Shown: positions 8,641-16,695, counted from the stretch's first letter. The stretch is DNA of 63,027 bases from Pseudobdellovibrionaceae bacterium (GCA_030158485.1 JAOASS010000005.1:1-63027), one strand, 5' to 3'. Made by a program: numbers and translations. The notes: a model not told the origin generated them from the letters alone.

Positions 8641-9342
8641 TTGCCAAATGATGCTATTGTGCCCGTTGTGAAGATAAAACTTATTTTTGAAGCCCACATT
8701 TCTGATAATAAAGGAAAGAAACAACTCATTCCGATTTCGATTATCGAGAGCTATCAAGAACCGAAGACCACTTCCATGAGATTGGGAATGGCCGAATTAA
8801 AAGATGACCGAGACTCTTTTCAGCTTGTAGTCGCACATGAGTACGCCCATCTCGTAATTGAAAATGCCAGCCGGAATGCCGGCTCAACTCGAAAAGATGC
8901 TGAGAGTATCGAGTTTTGGTCCAAACCTATCTACGAGGGTGTTGCCGATCTACTTGCGAGTTGGGCACTCAGGTCAGAATTTACGGCAGGACGAGATAAC
9001 TGGTCCGCCCAAAATTTGAACGAATATTCAAACTTAGACCAAGCTAAAAAAGCTAAAGATAACACCGTTGAAAAAGCCAGACGTGCATTCAAAAAAATGG
9101 AGCTGATCCCTAAATTTTCTATTTATGAAGACTGGCTAAAAAAGATTGAGAAATATGTTTCTGCAAACGGAGGCAGTGATCCTTACGCCGAAGGTCGATG
9201 GCTCGCTGGCTCCATTCGAACCGCAGCAACAACTCCGGAAAAACAGAAAAAAATCGCGGACGCTCTAGTTAATATGGCGCGATCAGGAGTTATGGAAAAT
9301 GACATAAGTCGTTTCCAGAAAACATTAATAAACAAGTTATAG
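8641..9342 (+). CDS. HExxH protein, signal peptide out of frame (possible pseudogene)
   Basis: The open frame gives 233 residues with HEYAH (in LVVAHEYAHLVIENA), followed after about 30 residues by YEGVADLLASW. This pair gives two His and a Glu/Asp, a plausible zinc site of a zincin-like peptidase. The frame begins with a weak TTG at 8641. Just upstream in the next frame, a TTG at 8600 with a good GGGAG site at 8588-8592 reads MNILSLIFLLTISFCQ, a signal peptide, and then hits a stop (TGA) shortly after 8660. A one-base deletion therefore appears to separate signal peptide and enzyme. Either the gene is broken, the base is a sequencing error, or frameshifting joins them. Confidence 0.6.
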   Translation: MPNDAIVPVVKIKLIFEAHISDNKGKKQLIPISIIESYQEPKTTSMRLGMAELKDDRDSFQLVVAHEYAHLVIENASRNAGSTRKDAESIEFWSKPIYEGVADLLASWALRSEFTAGRDNWSAQNLNEYSNLDQAKKAKDNTVEKARRAFKKMELIPKFSIYEDWLKKIEKYVSANGGSDPYAEGRWLAGSIRTAATTPEKQKKIADALVNMARSGVMENDISRFQKTLINKL

Positions 9343-9455
9343 CGACTAATCACTCTATCCACTTAACCCCGCCCACGAAATCCACACCTGTGTTGGCCTA
9401 GTTCCCTGGTGACCATTCGTTTGATTTAGGTTAAGTTCGGAATGACGAGGTCAGT

Positions 9456-9824
9456 ATGAAAATGAACACGGTGGATGACCTACATTCACATAGCGTTTAT
9501 AAAGATGGGAAAAAGCATACTTGGTACGTCAAACGTCTTTGGAACTTGGCCACTCACTTACCCGAATTCGATTTCGAAATTTCGTCATTCGTAGGCTTTG
9601 ACGAGGACTTTTGGTTTGGTGATCGATTCAAGCCCACAATCGGAAAAGTCTTGGAACATTGTCGGAAAATAAATGATGCCGACAATAGCCATCCGATCAT
9701 TATAAGCGCGGACGGTCTTATCATGGACGGCGTTCATAGAATCTGTCGGGCTTACCTGGAAGGAAAAAAAACGATTCGTGCCGTGAAGTTTGACAAAACT
9801 CCTGAACCCGATCTCATCACATGA
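9456..9824 (+). CDS. ParB/sulfiredoxin-fold domain protein
   Basis: A 122-residue cytoplasmic protein. The C-terminal half has PIIISADGLIMDGVHRICRA followed by a YLEGKKTIRAVKF strand. This is the pattern of the ParB N-terminal/sulfiredoxin fold, in which the D-G-x-H-R loop binds nucleotide phosphate in relatives. No helix-turn-helix is attached, so it is not a standard partition protein. GAGGT precedes the ATG. Its TGA overlaps the next ATG by four bases (ATGA), so the two proteins are probably made together. Confidence 0.65.
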   Translation: MKMNTVDDLHSHSVYKDGKKHTWYVKRLWNLATHLPEFDFEISSFVGFDEDFWFGDRFKPTIGKVLEHCRKINDADNSHPIIISADGLIMDGVHRICRAYLEGKKTIRAVKFDKTPEPDLIT

Positions 9825-10297
9825 TTTTTTTAAAACCTGAAGAGTATCTGCCAAAAATTGAAGCCATTTTTAAAATCGTTGAGAACCGAATCCGCAATTT
9901 ACTCCCAAATGCAGAAGTCGAACACATTGGCTCTTCTGCAATTAACGGCGCAATTTCGAAAGGCGATCTCGATATCCTGGTTCGAACTTCGAAGGATGAC
10001 TTCACTGGCGCGCTTTCGACAATTCAATCCTTGGGTTTCTCGATTAAAAAAGAAACTCTTAGAACTGACTCACTGTGCATGCTGGAAACACAGGAGTTTG
10101 ACGCTGATGTCGCAATTCAACTGATTGAAGGCGGGTCCGAATTCGAAGATTTTGTCAAATTCAGAGACCACCTAAACACTACTCCCGAACTCGTGAAAAA
10201 ATATAATCTTCTTAAAATCAAATCGATGGAACTCACTCCGGAAAAATATCGCCAAATTAAGTCAGAATTTATCCAAAGCATTCTCAAATCCAAATAA
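9821..10297 (+). CDS. GrpB-like (UPF0157) nucleotidyltransferase-fold protein
   Basis: A 158-residue protein. Residues about 33-55 read VEHIGSSAINGAISKGDLDI. This fits the GrpB/UPF0157 family and the polymerase-beta nucleotidyltransferase pattern, GS followed by DxD-like acidic residues on a strand (GDLDILV). A third acidic residue may be in FDADVAIQL. Known: GrpB proteins are predicted transferases of largely unknown substrate. Translation is coupled to the ParB-fold gene by the ATGA overlap. Confidence 0.75.
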   Translation: MIFLKPEEYLPKIEAIFKIVENRIRNLLPNAEVEHIGSSAINGAISKGDLDILVRTSKDDFTGALSTIQSLGFSIKKETLRTDSLCMLETQEFDADVAIQLIEGGSEFEDFVKFRDHLNTTPELVKKYNLLKIKSMELTPEKYRQIKSEFIQSILKSK

Positions 10298-10331
10298 CGC
10301 ATTAGAAGACGTCCGCCTAGACGGGTATAAT

Positions 10332-11090
10332 TTACGCCAATGTAAAGAAATTCAGCAACTTTTTTTCAAGCGATAAAAAATCTGGTCCAAGTAACTTTTC
10401 AATCTGAGTGCTTGAAAAGTTCAAAGCAACTTTTCTTGTTTCAACAAAAAAATGATGTTTTTGATTCAACCACTTTCCCCATGCCGCCTGAAGAAAAAAA
10501 TCGCGCTCTTCTTCTTCGGTCTCGGGACTTACGGCTCCCTGGCAATATGCAATTTCGTTTTCGCTCATTCCTAATTCAAAAATCACTGCACGGGCTAATT
10601 CCCACTCAAAATGGTTCAAGTATTTTTCGACGTCAGCCCAAAACTCAAGACCCTTTTTAGCATGATCACTTTTGCAAAAATACGTTGCACAAACTCCGGG
10701 TCGTTCCTCCCAGATTGAACACTGATTTTCTTGTTGAGAAAAAAAGGGACAAAGCAATTCTTCTTTTTGACCAAAAGCTTTTTTTCCCAACTGATCTACA
10801 CGGTTCTGATGTTTTGCGGTCGGAAAAAGGCCCACTGGCAACAAGACTCCTCGATCTAAAGATTGATTTACTTTTTTTTCATTAATAGCACCTAAACTAA
10901 AATTTGGAACATAAGGAAAATAAGTACAACATTTCAAATGATTTTTGAAAGGACCTTTATCGCGTGTCAATCCAGTGGGCTTAACCATCGCACAATTTTG
11001 ACACGTAGCTGATGTTTCTTTAAGTGATCCTGGAAGCCTTTTTGCTAACCACGGAGAATAGGAAAAAGGAAAAAATAAGTTGGAGCTCAC
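10332..11090 (-). CDS. Cysteine-cluster (YkgJ-like) metal-binding protein
   Basis: A 252-residue soluble protein. Cys clusters are CQNC near residue 30, KCCTYFP near 53, CPFF near 114, and CSIWEERPGVCATYFC around 123-138. This is the arrangement of the CxxCxxCC zinc/iron-chelating YkgJ family. The ATG overlaps the stop of the upstream CueR-type regulator by four bases, so it is translated from the regulator's transcript. That linkage suggests a part in metal handling; the bound metal is not known. Confidence 0.65.
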   Translation of the reverse strand: MSSNLFFPFSYSPWLAKRLPGSLKETSATCQNCAMVKPTGLTRDKGPFKNHLKCCTYFPYVPNFSLGAINEKKVNQSLDRGVLLPVGLFPTAKHQNRVDQLGKKAFGQKEELLCPFFSQQENQCSIWEERPGVCATYFCKSDHAKKGLEFWADVEKYLNHFEWELARAVIFELGMSENEIAYCQGAVSPETEEEERDFFLQAAWGKWLNQKHHFFVETRKVALNFSSTQIEKLLGPDFLSLEKKLLNFFTLA

Positions 11091-11488
11091 GCTTTTCCGC
11101 TTTCTAAGAGCAAATTTTCAATAATAGGACAATCTGGCCGACTGTCTCCGTGACAGTTTTGTGAAAGCTTCTTTAAACTTTGCACCATCTGCTGCATCTC
11201 GGAAATTTTTTGCTCTAAGTTTTTAATGTGAATTGAGGTCAATAACTTCACTTCGTGGCTGGATCTGGATTTATTCTTCCAAAGACTGATTAACTTTTTT
11301 ATTTCTTTCATGGAAAACCCAAGACCTCGAGCACGCTTAATAAACTTTAAAAACTGAACGTCATTTTCTAAATACGTGCGGTAGCCACCTTGTGTTCTGG
11401 AAGCTTTTGGAATAAGTCCGATGGACTCATAGTGACGTATTAATTTGGCATTAACGCCGGATGTCTTCGCTAAATCACCTATTTTCAT
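11087..11488 (-). CDS. cueR: CueR-type MerR-family copper-responsive regulator
   Basis: A 133-residue MerR-family activator. The N-terminal winged helix is MKIGDLAKTSGVNAKLIRHY followed by ESIGLIPKASRTQGGYRTY. A dimerisation helix spans about 70-108. The C-terminal loop CHGDSRPDCPII has the two Cys spaced as in E. coli CueR (CPGDDSADCPII), typical of sensors of +1 ions such as Cu(I), Ag(I) and Au(I). It diverges from a small His-rich exported protein, and the gap holds a MerR-type promoter. The metal class follows from the Cys loop; the exact ion is inferred. Confidence 0.85.
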   Translation of the reverse strand: MKIGDLAKTSGVNAKLIRHYESIGLIPKASRTQGGYRTYLENDVQFLKFIKRARGLGFSMKEIKKLISLWKNKSRSSHEVKLLTSIHIKNLEQKISEMQQMVQSLKKLSQNCHGDSRPDCPIIENLLLESGKA

Positions 11489-11516
11489 TAAAATATCCTG
11501 TTCATAAAAAAGACTC

Positions 11517-11549
11517 TTGACCTTCCAACGACTGGAAGGTGAAAAATAT
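11517..11549 (+). promoter_or_regulatory. CueR/MerR-type promoter with dyad operator
   Basis: A -35 box TTGACC at 11517-11522 is followed by a dyad ACCTTCC-AACGACT-GGAAGGT at 11520-11540. An A/T-rich -10 lies around 11542-11549, giving a spacer of about 19-21 bp instead of 17. This long spacer with a central dyad is the hallmark of MerR-family targets, and ACCTTCC...GGAAGGT closely resembles known CueR boxes. It points toward the gene starting at 11582. The regulator gene lies on the other side. Confidence 0.85.
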
Positions 11550-11581
11550 CTTTAAGAATCAAAATTTTCAAGGAGAATTCT

Positions 11582-11971
11582 ATGAATCCTGCTATTTTAG
11601 CATTTCTCATTATTTTAATAACTTCAACATTTGCGACAGCTCATGGTGATGAAGCTCCAGGTCCACATGGTGGACACATTCAAATGCCAGCCAATTTTCA
11701 TACCGAAGTGATCGCAAAAGATGATCAAACATTTCATATTTATCTAACTGACATGGAATTTAAAAATCCTTTAACGACTAGTTCTGAAGTCAAAGTCAGT
11801 CACCTTGTGAACGGTAAAAAGACTTCTCTTAAGTGTCGCTCAAGAAAAAATTACTTTATTTGCCAAAAAAACCAGAAGATGACCTCTGGTACTTTAATCA
11901 TTCAGGCTACTCGAAATAAAATTGTTGCCACTTCGGAAGCCCGCTACGAATTACCACTTAAGCCATTTTGA
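11582..11971 (+). CDS. Exported His-rich putative copper-tolerance protein
   Basis: A 129-residue protein; the signal peptide is MNPAILAFLIILITSTFATA. The mature N-terminus begins HGDEAPGPHGGHIQMP, with His and Met spaced to bind copper, followed by a beta-rich domain with two Cys (KCRSRKNYFICQ). AAGGAG lies before the ATG. It is driven by the CueR-type promoter 33 bp upstream. Role inferred: periplasmic copper binding or buffering. The 3' end overlaps the convergent zinc-finger gene by 28 bases. Confidence 0.75.
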   Translation: MNPAILAFLIILITSTFATAHGDEAPGPHGGHIQMPANFHTEVIAKDDQTFHIYLTDMEFKNPLTTSSEVKVSHLVNGKKTSLKCRSRKNYFICQKNQKMTSGTLIIQATRNKIVATSEARYELPLKPF

Positions 11972-12270
11972 CAATGTTTAGCTAAAAGCTCTTGATTCAA
12001 CTTCTTCAATCGTTCTGGTTTTTCGTTTTTGCTGATCGTATTTCGAATCGCTTTTTTAAGAGCTTTAGTTAGGCTGAAATAATTTTGACAACCTTGGCAC
12101 AAACTCAAATGCAGATAAAATCGGAAATAATTTCTTCCTTTTTTTGATGTTCTAACATCAACTTGTTCGGCAGCTTCTTGACAAGTCATTGCAAATTGAA
12201 CGCCTTTATCTGAAGCGAAAAAGTAGTAACTATCATGCCAATGTTTTCGAATTTTTTCCATCAACTTCAT
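11944..12270 (-). CDS. Soluble zinc-binding anti-sigma (ZAS) factor
   Basis: A 108-residue protein with Cys30 (AMTCQEAAEQVD) and H54-x3-C58-x2-C61 (YLHLSLCQGCQNYF). This is the HxxxCxxC zinc motif of ZAS anti-sigma factors. No membrane segment follows, so it should be cytoplasmic, unlike RseA-type factors. It begins one base after the sigma gene ends, in the expected sigma/anti-sigma order. The last 28 bases overlap the convergent copper gene. Family known for redox or metal release of sigma; signal here unknown. Confidence 0.75.
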   Translation of the reverse strand: MKLMEKIRKHWHDSYYFFASDKGVQFAMTCQEAAEQVDVRTSKKGRNYFRFYLHLSLCQGCQNYFSLTKALKKAIRNTISKNEKPERLKKLNQELLAKHCQNGLSGNS

Positions 12271-12271
12271 A

Positions 12272-12913
12272 TCAAATAGTCTCCGAACCTATGTGGCCCT
12301 CTAAACATTTACGAAGCTTATCTTTGGCTCGAAAAAGCAGAACTCTTAAGTGAGAGACTTGAATGCCTAATAAATTACAAATTTGATCAGGATTTTCTTC
12401 TTCGACTTCTTTCATCACAAAAGCTGCTTTTTGCTGCTCACTTAGGCCTTCTAAGCATTCTTTAATTATTTCAGTTGATTGTCGAAGTTCTAATATCCGA
12501 TCCGGACTTTGTGGAATTGTTTTCCACCACCCATCAAGAGTAAAAGCGTGATTCATAACACGTTCAGAATCATCTTCATATTGAGTTCGACCAAGTGCCC
12601 TTCGATGTTCTCGAATTTTGTTAAATAAAATGCCACAGATAAATGTTCTGATTTGTGATCGACCTTCAAATTTTTCCAAATTAAGAAAAAAAGTTTCCCA
12701 AGTTTGATGAATCACTTCCTCCGCACTTTCATCATAAAGAGCATTCGAAATACAAACTCGAATTAGAAATGGATTCACTTCATAAAAAAGACTTTTTAAA
12801 TAAAGGGGATCACGTTCCATCAAAAGACGAATATTTACTGAATCAACATATTGTTTTGAAGGATGTTCTGCTTTAAACTTGTCCCGAGTATCCATCTTGA
12901 TTTTTTTACTCAT
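12272..12913 (-). CDS. ECF-family RNA polymerase sigma factor
   Basis: A 213-residue sigma-70 family protein. Region 2 spans about 45-115, with SAEEVIHQTWETFFLNLEKF and RSQIRTFICGILFNKIREHR. Region 4 spans about 145-205, with LEGLSEQQKAAFVMKEVEEE and QICNLLGIQVSHLRVLLFRA, the -35-binding helix-turn-helix. No region 1 or 3, hence ECF type. AAGGAA precedes the ATG. It is in an operon with the ZAS factor. Targets unknown; the nearest candidate loci are the copper cluster and its own upstream region. Confidence 0.9.
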   Translation of the reverse strand: MSKKIKMDTRDKFKAEHPSKQYVDSVNIRLLMERDPLYLKSLFYEVNPFLIRVCISNALYDESAEEVIHQTWETFFLNLEKFEGRSQIRTFICGILFNKIREHRRALGRTQYEDDSERVMNHAFTLDGWWKTIPQSPDRILELRQSTEIIKECLEGLSEQQKAAFVMKEVEEENPDQICNLLGIQVSHLRVLLFRAKDKLRKCLEGHIGSETI

Positions 12914-13135
12914 TTATCAGTTCCTTATTTTATGATAGCACTCCAAAACTGACGCCTAGGTCAACAACCAAGCTCCCTATAAAAAGCGGAACTGCATGTC
13001 GACTCGCTATTTGACTTAAACTTCCTTGCGCAGCAAGCCAGAAATCATTCTCTTTTCAAATGATCATAAATATTTTGTTAATGATTAAAAAATCTTTTAG
13101 CCTAAAACAATTCACATGCTCATAAAAAGGAATTT

Positions 13136-13726
13136 ATGGAAAAATGCTGTCGAGTTGTTTTAACAGGTGGACCTGGGGGCGGGAAAACAACGGCTGCTGA
13201 TCTGTATCGAAGAGAAATCGGTGATCAAGTTGTAGTAGTTCCTGAAGCTGCGACGATCCTTTACCTCGGGGGCTTTCCACGACAAGGCGAAAATGGTGTT
13301 CGCAAAGCCACTCAACGAGCTATCTATAATGTGCAAATTAATTTAGAAGCTGCGCAAGCCGCTCACTATCGCAGCCGAGTCCTTTTATGTGACCGTGGGA
13401 CTATTGACGGCGCTGTTTACTGGCCCGACGACCCAACACAATTTTTTGAACAAATGGGAACGACCTTAGAAAATGAATTATCTCGCTACGATGCTGTTAT
13501 TTTTTTTGAAACAGCTGCTGTTGGTGGAATATCAATTGAAGGTGGTAATCCAACAAGAATTGAAACAATTGAAGAAGCTTTACGCTTAGATCAAAAACTT
13601 AAAAATCTTTGGTCTCAACACCCTCATTTTGTTTTTGTACCTCATAATAAGTCTTTTATCAAAAAAGTTAATTCGGGCCTTGTTGAATTAGCCAAAATAG
13701 TCAATCAACATGATCAAAATACATAA
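13136..13726 (+). CDS. AAA_28-type P-loop NTPase
   Basis: A 196-residue P-loop protein. The Walker A motif is GGPGGGKTT at residues about 11-19. A Walker B-like strand ends RVLLCDRGTIDGA, and a later strand is DAVIFFETAAVGG. This matches the AAA_28/NadR-like kinase group (the ATPase part of TTD14-like proteins), with a PEAATILYLGG segment characteristic of it. AAAGGAATTT precedes the ATG. It stands alone; the 222-bp gap upstream separates it from the divergent sigma gene. Substrate unknown; a small-molecule kinase is one option. Confidence 0.75.
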   Translation: MEKCCRVVLTGGPGGGKTTAADLYRREIGDQVVVVPEAATILYLGGFPRQGENGVRKATQRAIYNVQINLEAAQAAHYRSRVLLCDRGTIDGAVYWPDDPTQFFEQMGTTLENELSRYDAVIFFETAAVGGISIEGGNPTRIETIEEALRLDQKLKNLWSQHPHFVFVPHNKSFIKKVNSGLVELAKIVNQHDQNT

Positions 13727-13792
13727 ATTGAATCTGTCATAGTCTCGCCTGAACATTTGACTAGGTGAATTTGACTGTTATGCTGATTTAGA

Positions 13793-14221
13793 ATGAAAAA
13801 AAAATCTTTAATACTTCTTGTTTTACTTTCTTTTTTTGGCCTAGCTGCAAAATCACAATCCATTCAAAATGGTATTTGGAAAGGTCGAGTCAGTTTCAAT
13901 TTAAACGGAATACAGCTTCCCACAAAAGAAGATGAAGATTGCATTCTTCCTCATGAAGCCCAAGACATTAAAACATCAATCGTGAAAAACTTAAAAAAAA
14001 ATGGCTGTTCATTAATGACTTGGAAAGTTAAAAATCAAAACCTGGAAGCTTCTTTGAAATGTAAAAATAAAGATCTTGATGCCACTGGACGCTTAAAAGG
14101 TGTCTTCTCAAAAAAGAGTTACAATTTGAAAGGTGAAGTTCAGGGTACATTTAAAGAAATGCTACCTGCATCTGCAACTCTTGAGCTTCAGGGCGAATGG
14201 CTTAAAGCTTGCCCGAAATAG
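13793..14221 (+). CDS. Small secreted protein of unknown function
   Basis: A 142-residue protein with signal peptide MKKKSLILLVLLSFFGLAAK. The mature part has paired Cys (DEDCILP, KNGCSLM, SLKCKNK, LKACPK) and repeated beta-strand-like phrases (NGIWKGRVSFNLNG, TLELQGEWLKA). The composition suits a periplasmic lipocalin-like or beta-sandwich protein, but no family is recognised. Confidence 0.7.
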   Translation: MKKKSLILLVLLSFFGLAAKSQSIQNGIWKGRVSFNLNGIQLPTKEDEDCILPHEAQDIKTSIVKNLKKNGCSLMTWKVKNQNLEASLKCKNKDLDATGRLKGVFSKKSYNLKGEVQGTFKEMLPASATLELQGEWLKACPK

Positions 14222-14321
14222 GTCTTTTTGTAATTTAAAGATTAAAGTCTAGATTCAAGTAGAAATTAAGAACTCAGTTCCGATTCTGTTTTAATATAAA
14301 TAAAGACAGGGAAGGACTTTC

Positions 14322-14609
14322 ATGGCATCAATCGGTAAATCCGGGTCGGCATCGGAAGATATTCAAAATCTAAAAGCGCACTACGAACGACGGACCGCTC
14401 AAAAAGAAAAAGATCAAGAAGAAAAATTACGTAATCTTCAATCCGGCCACGAAGAAGATATCAATAATGTCAGATTAAATTCCCAAGAAGAAATTGCGAG
14501 CATCCGCAATCGCATGCAAAACAAATTATCGGCTCAAGAAATTCGCCACCAAGAAGAAATTGAAAATCTCAAAGCTCTTTATCAGAAAAAACTAACAGAA
14601 AGAGAATAG
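14322..14609 (+). CDS. Coiled-coil protein
   Basis: A 95-residue, highly charged, helix-forming protein without signal peptide or Cys. From about residue 13 to the end it is an uninterrupted coiled coil rich in Glu, Lys, Arg and Gln. The E-E-x-x-x-L/I pattern recurs (HEEDINNV, SQEEIASIRN, HQEEIENLKA). AGGGAAGGA precedes the ATG. Likely dimerises; no homologous family recognised. Confidence 0.7.
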   Translation: MASIGKSGSASEDIQNLKAHYERRTAQKEKDQEEKLRNLQSGHEEDINNVRLNSQEEIASIRNRMQNKLSAQEIRHQEEIENLKALYQKKLTERE

Positions 14610-14679
14610 TCATTTTGGCTCCAAAAAACTTGGCACGCTCTTCGCTAAGCATATCTTATTATAAACCAGGGGGGTTAGA

Positions 14680-15129
14680 ATGAAATCACTTGTTCTTATT
14701 ATACTTTTACTCACGACGTCTTTAGCTCAGTCACAGAACTTTGACTACAGGCCCGAGCGCCCATCAAGACCGGAACGACCCGAAAGACCTGACCGCGGAG
14801 ACCGACTCATCATTAAATCTTTAGGAAGTTTAAAAACAAATAAGTTCGTTGCAGAAACCTTCAGCTTTTACCCTTCGCGTTACAGCGAAAGAGCTTATCA
14901 AATTGAATTGGTCGGCCTTCGCGGTAATGCCGATATCAAATCAGTGCAAATTCAATACGGAAACGGAGAAGTTGAAGAACTGTACGAACTTCGCGGAACA
15001 ATTAAAAAAGATCGTAAGAACCGCGCAGCTCTGTACGGTCGCTACGTTCAAGAAGTTCGAATTGTTGCAATATCGGAATTAATCGGATCTCGAGGTGTCG
15101 TTCAAGTAAATTTAGGCGTCTTAAGATAA
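14680..15129 (+). CDS. Secreted protein with Arg-Pro-Glu repeats
   Basis: A 149-residue exported protein. Signal peptide MKSLVLIILLLTTSLAQS is followed by a short degenerate RPE/RPD repeat (RPSRPERPERPDRGDR). A beta-rich domain of about 105 residues then ends in VVQVNLGVLR. The domain recalls small DUF2541-like periplasmic proteins, but I cannot confirm this. GGGGGG precedes the ATG. A rho-independent-type hairpin begins 13 bases after the stop. Confidence 0.7.
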   Translation: MKSLVLIILLLTTSLAQSQNFDYRPERPSRPERPERPDRGDRLIIKSLGSLKTNKFVAETFSFYPSRYSERAYQIELVGLRGNADIKSVQIQYGNGEVEELYELRGTIKKDRKNRAALYGRYVQEVRIVAISELIGSRGVVQVNLGVLR

Positions 15130-15142
15130 TTAATAAAATAAG

Positions 15143-15173
15143 AAGCCACTGATTTATAAGATATCGGTGGCTT
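15143..15173. terminator. Rho-independent terminator hairpin
   Basis: An 11-bp stem AAGCCACTGAT / ATCGGTGGCTT (one G-T pair) with a 9-base loop is followed on the plus strand by GGTTTCGGTTTTTTT. It closes the plus-strand gene ending at 15129. It also covers the last codons of the convergent gene that ends at 15154, so the two genes share it. Confidence 0.75.
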
Positions 15174-16695
15174 GGTTTCGGTTTTTTTCACGTGCTTCTT
15201 TTAATTTCTTCATTATATTTTCTTCGTTTAATACATCTGGACGTTCCGAGCGAATTCCTGTGTCGAACTCTTTGGGTAAATTAAATCCAAATATTTTTGA
15301 AATTAAAGCCACAGTCCTTGGCACCGTATTATAGATCGAGATTGCATTTTTATTTCTTAAAAGTGAAAGTTCAGTTTCTGTTGCTAACGAACCACCTGCC
15401 GCCCCGACTTCATAAATGGGAACTCTCAAATGATTGAACTCATATTGCCGCCCTAAAACAGTTTCAGCAGTTTGAGCTGCAAGATTTCCAATAACATCTA
15501 ATCGACGAGCTCCCACTGGTAATAAACTTTGAGCTACGTTTTCGTAGCCAGTCGAATCTATAATCATGTCTCCAATTAAAGATTGAGTCATTCCAGTTTG
15601 AGAATTTTTAATTTTAATTTGGTATCGATTTACATCTAAAGACTTGATTTCTTCAACTCGTCCATCGACCCCAGTTAATCTTCCCGCTTCGTAATGAGGA
15701 ATTATTTTTTGAATGTACCGATCCCACCCTGCGACACTTTGAATATATTCGTCCGCTGTCTTAAAGTGGTTGCCAACCCAAAAGATTCGAGTCTCTGGAT
15801 TCAGGGCTATTTCACTTAAGCCCTCTAAAGCAATTCGAGCACCGTCACCGTTCCCGATAATGACGATATCTCGAGGCAAGTGCACGCCTAGATTTTGGGC
15901 TTTTATATTTTTTAATGAAACAAGAAAGGAATCTGTGCTCATAATTGGAAAAATTTGATTGGATTGATTCTGATGCGCTTGATGAGTCAAAATAAATTGA
16001 TTCTTATATTCACTAAACGGTACTTTTGTTGAAACTTTTCCAAGCCCCGTACCAATAATGACTTTTCGCGATTTCAGTGAAGAACCATCTGTCATTGTTA
16101 AAATGACGTTTCCTTCATACGGAACCAAAGAACGAACTTCAGTGTCAAGCAAAACTGGAATATTCGAAACGTACTGGTCTGCTTGAATTTTCGTCGCAAG
16201 CTGCAACGAGCTCGCATATTTTTGGCTTGTTAATTCTGCTAGCTGTAAAACACTTCCCGGAACAACATGCATAGAAAATGTTCTATTTTCAGCACTATTA
16301 ATTTTAAAATCTTTTTCAGCAAAATTCCGCGCTACCAAATGGGATTTTTCAATCACAAGTGCTTTTAGGTTATTTTGAGATGCCACTAAAGACGCAGCTG
16401 CACACTGCACACCAGAACCTATGCAAATCATGTCATAAACAAATTTTGAATCATCTGCTTTCAATTGTTGCTTTAGCTTTAATGATTCTTCACGAAATGA
16501 TTTCATCAGAAATTCTGAAATACGTTGACTAGATTTTTCTTCTTTAATTATTTTCTGAAGTGTGGCTTGATCCGTTGGAAAAGCTTCAATTAGACGCGCT
16601 TCATGTTTCGTATTAAGTAATCCCGCACAAGATTTTTGATTTTCAGCAAAAGCGAAATCAAAAAATAAAAGCGAAATGACTAAGCTAAAATACAT
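15154..16695 (-). CDS. Exported FAD/NAD(P)-binding oxidoreductase-like protein
   Basis: A 513-residue protein with a Sec-type signal peptide (MYFSLVISLLFFDFAFA) and then a dinucleotide fold. The first GxGxxA/G box is YDMICIGSGVQCAAASLV near residue 85. A second NAD(P)-type strand is IVIIGNGDGARIALEGL near 275. A GATG-like strand (DMIIDSTGYENV) completes the pyridine-nucleotide-disulfide type layout. No twin-Arg is seen, which is unusual for a flavoprotein because most are exported folded by Tat. The redox substrate is unknown. Confidence 0.75.
   Translation of the reverse strand: MYFSLVISLLFFDFAFAENQKSCAGLLNTKHEARLIEAFPTDQATLQKIIKEEKSSQRISEFLMKSFREESLKLKQQLKADDSKFVYDMICIGSGVQCAAASLVASQNNLKALVIEKSHLVARNFAEKDFKINSAENRTFSMHVVPGSVLQLAELTSQKYASSLQLATKIQADQYVSNIPVLLDTEVRSLVPYEGNVILTMTDGSSLKSRKVIIGTGLGKVSTKVPFSEYKNQFILTHQAHQNQSNQIFPIMSTDSFLVSLKNIKAQNLGVHLPRDIVIIGNGDGARIALEGLSEIALNPETRIFWVGNHFKTADEYIQSVAGWDRYIQKIIPHYEAGRLTGVDGRVEEIKSLDVNRYQIKIKNSQTGMTQSLIGDMIIDSTGYENVAQSLLPVGARRLDVIGNLAAQTAETVLGRQYEFNHLRVPIYEVGAAGGSLATETELSLLRNKNAISIYNTVPRTVALISKIFGFNLPKEFDTGIRSERPDVLNEENIMKKLKEAREKNRNQATDIL

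Noticed and set aside
10310-10335. A good -10 box (TATAAT) on the plus strand between the GrpB-like gene and the Cys-cluster gene
   Set aside because: No -35 at 17 bp and nothing but antisense sequence downstream; may be chance in A/T-rich DNA.
12955-13060. A protein-like open frame of about 40 codons on the minus strand between the sigma and P-loop NTPase genes
   Set aside because: No start codon and no ribosome site; could be chance or a very old remnant.
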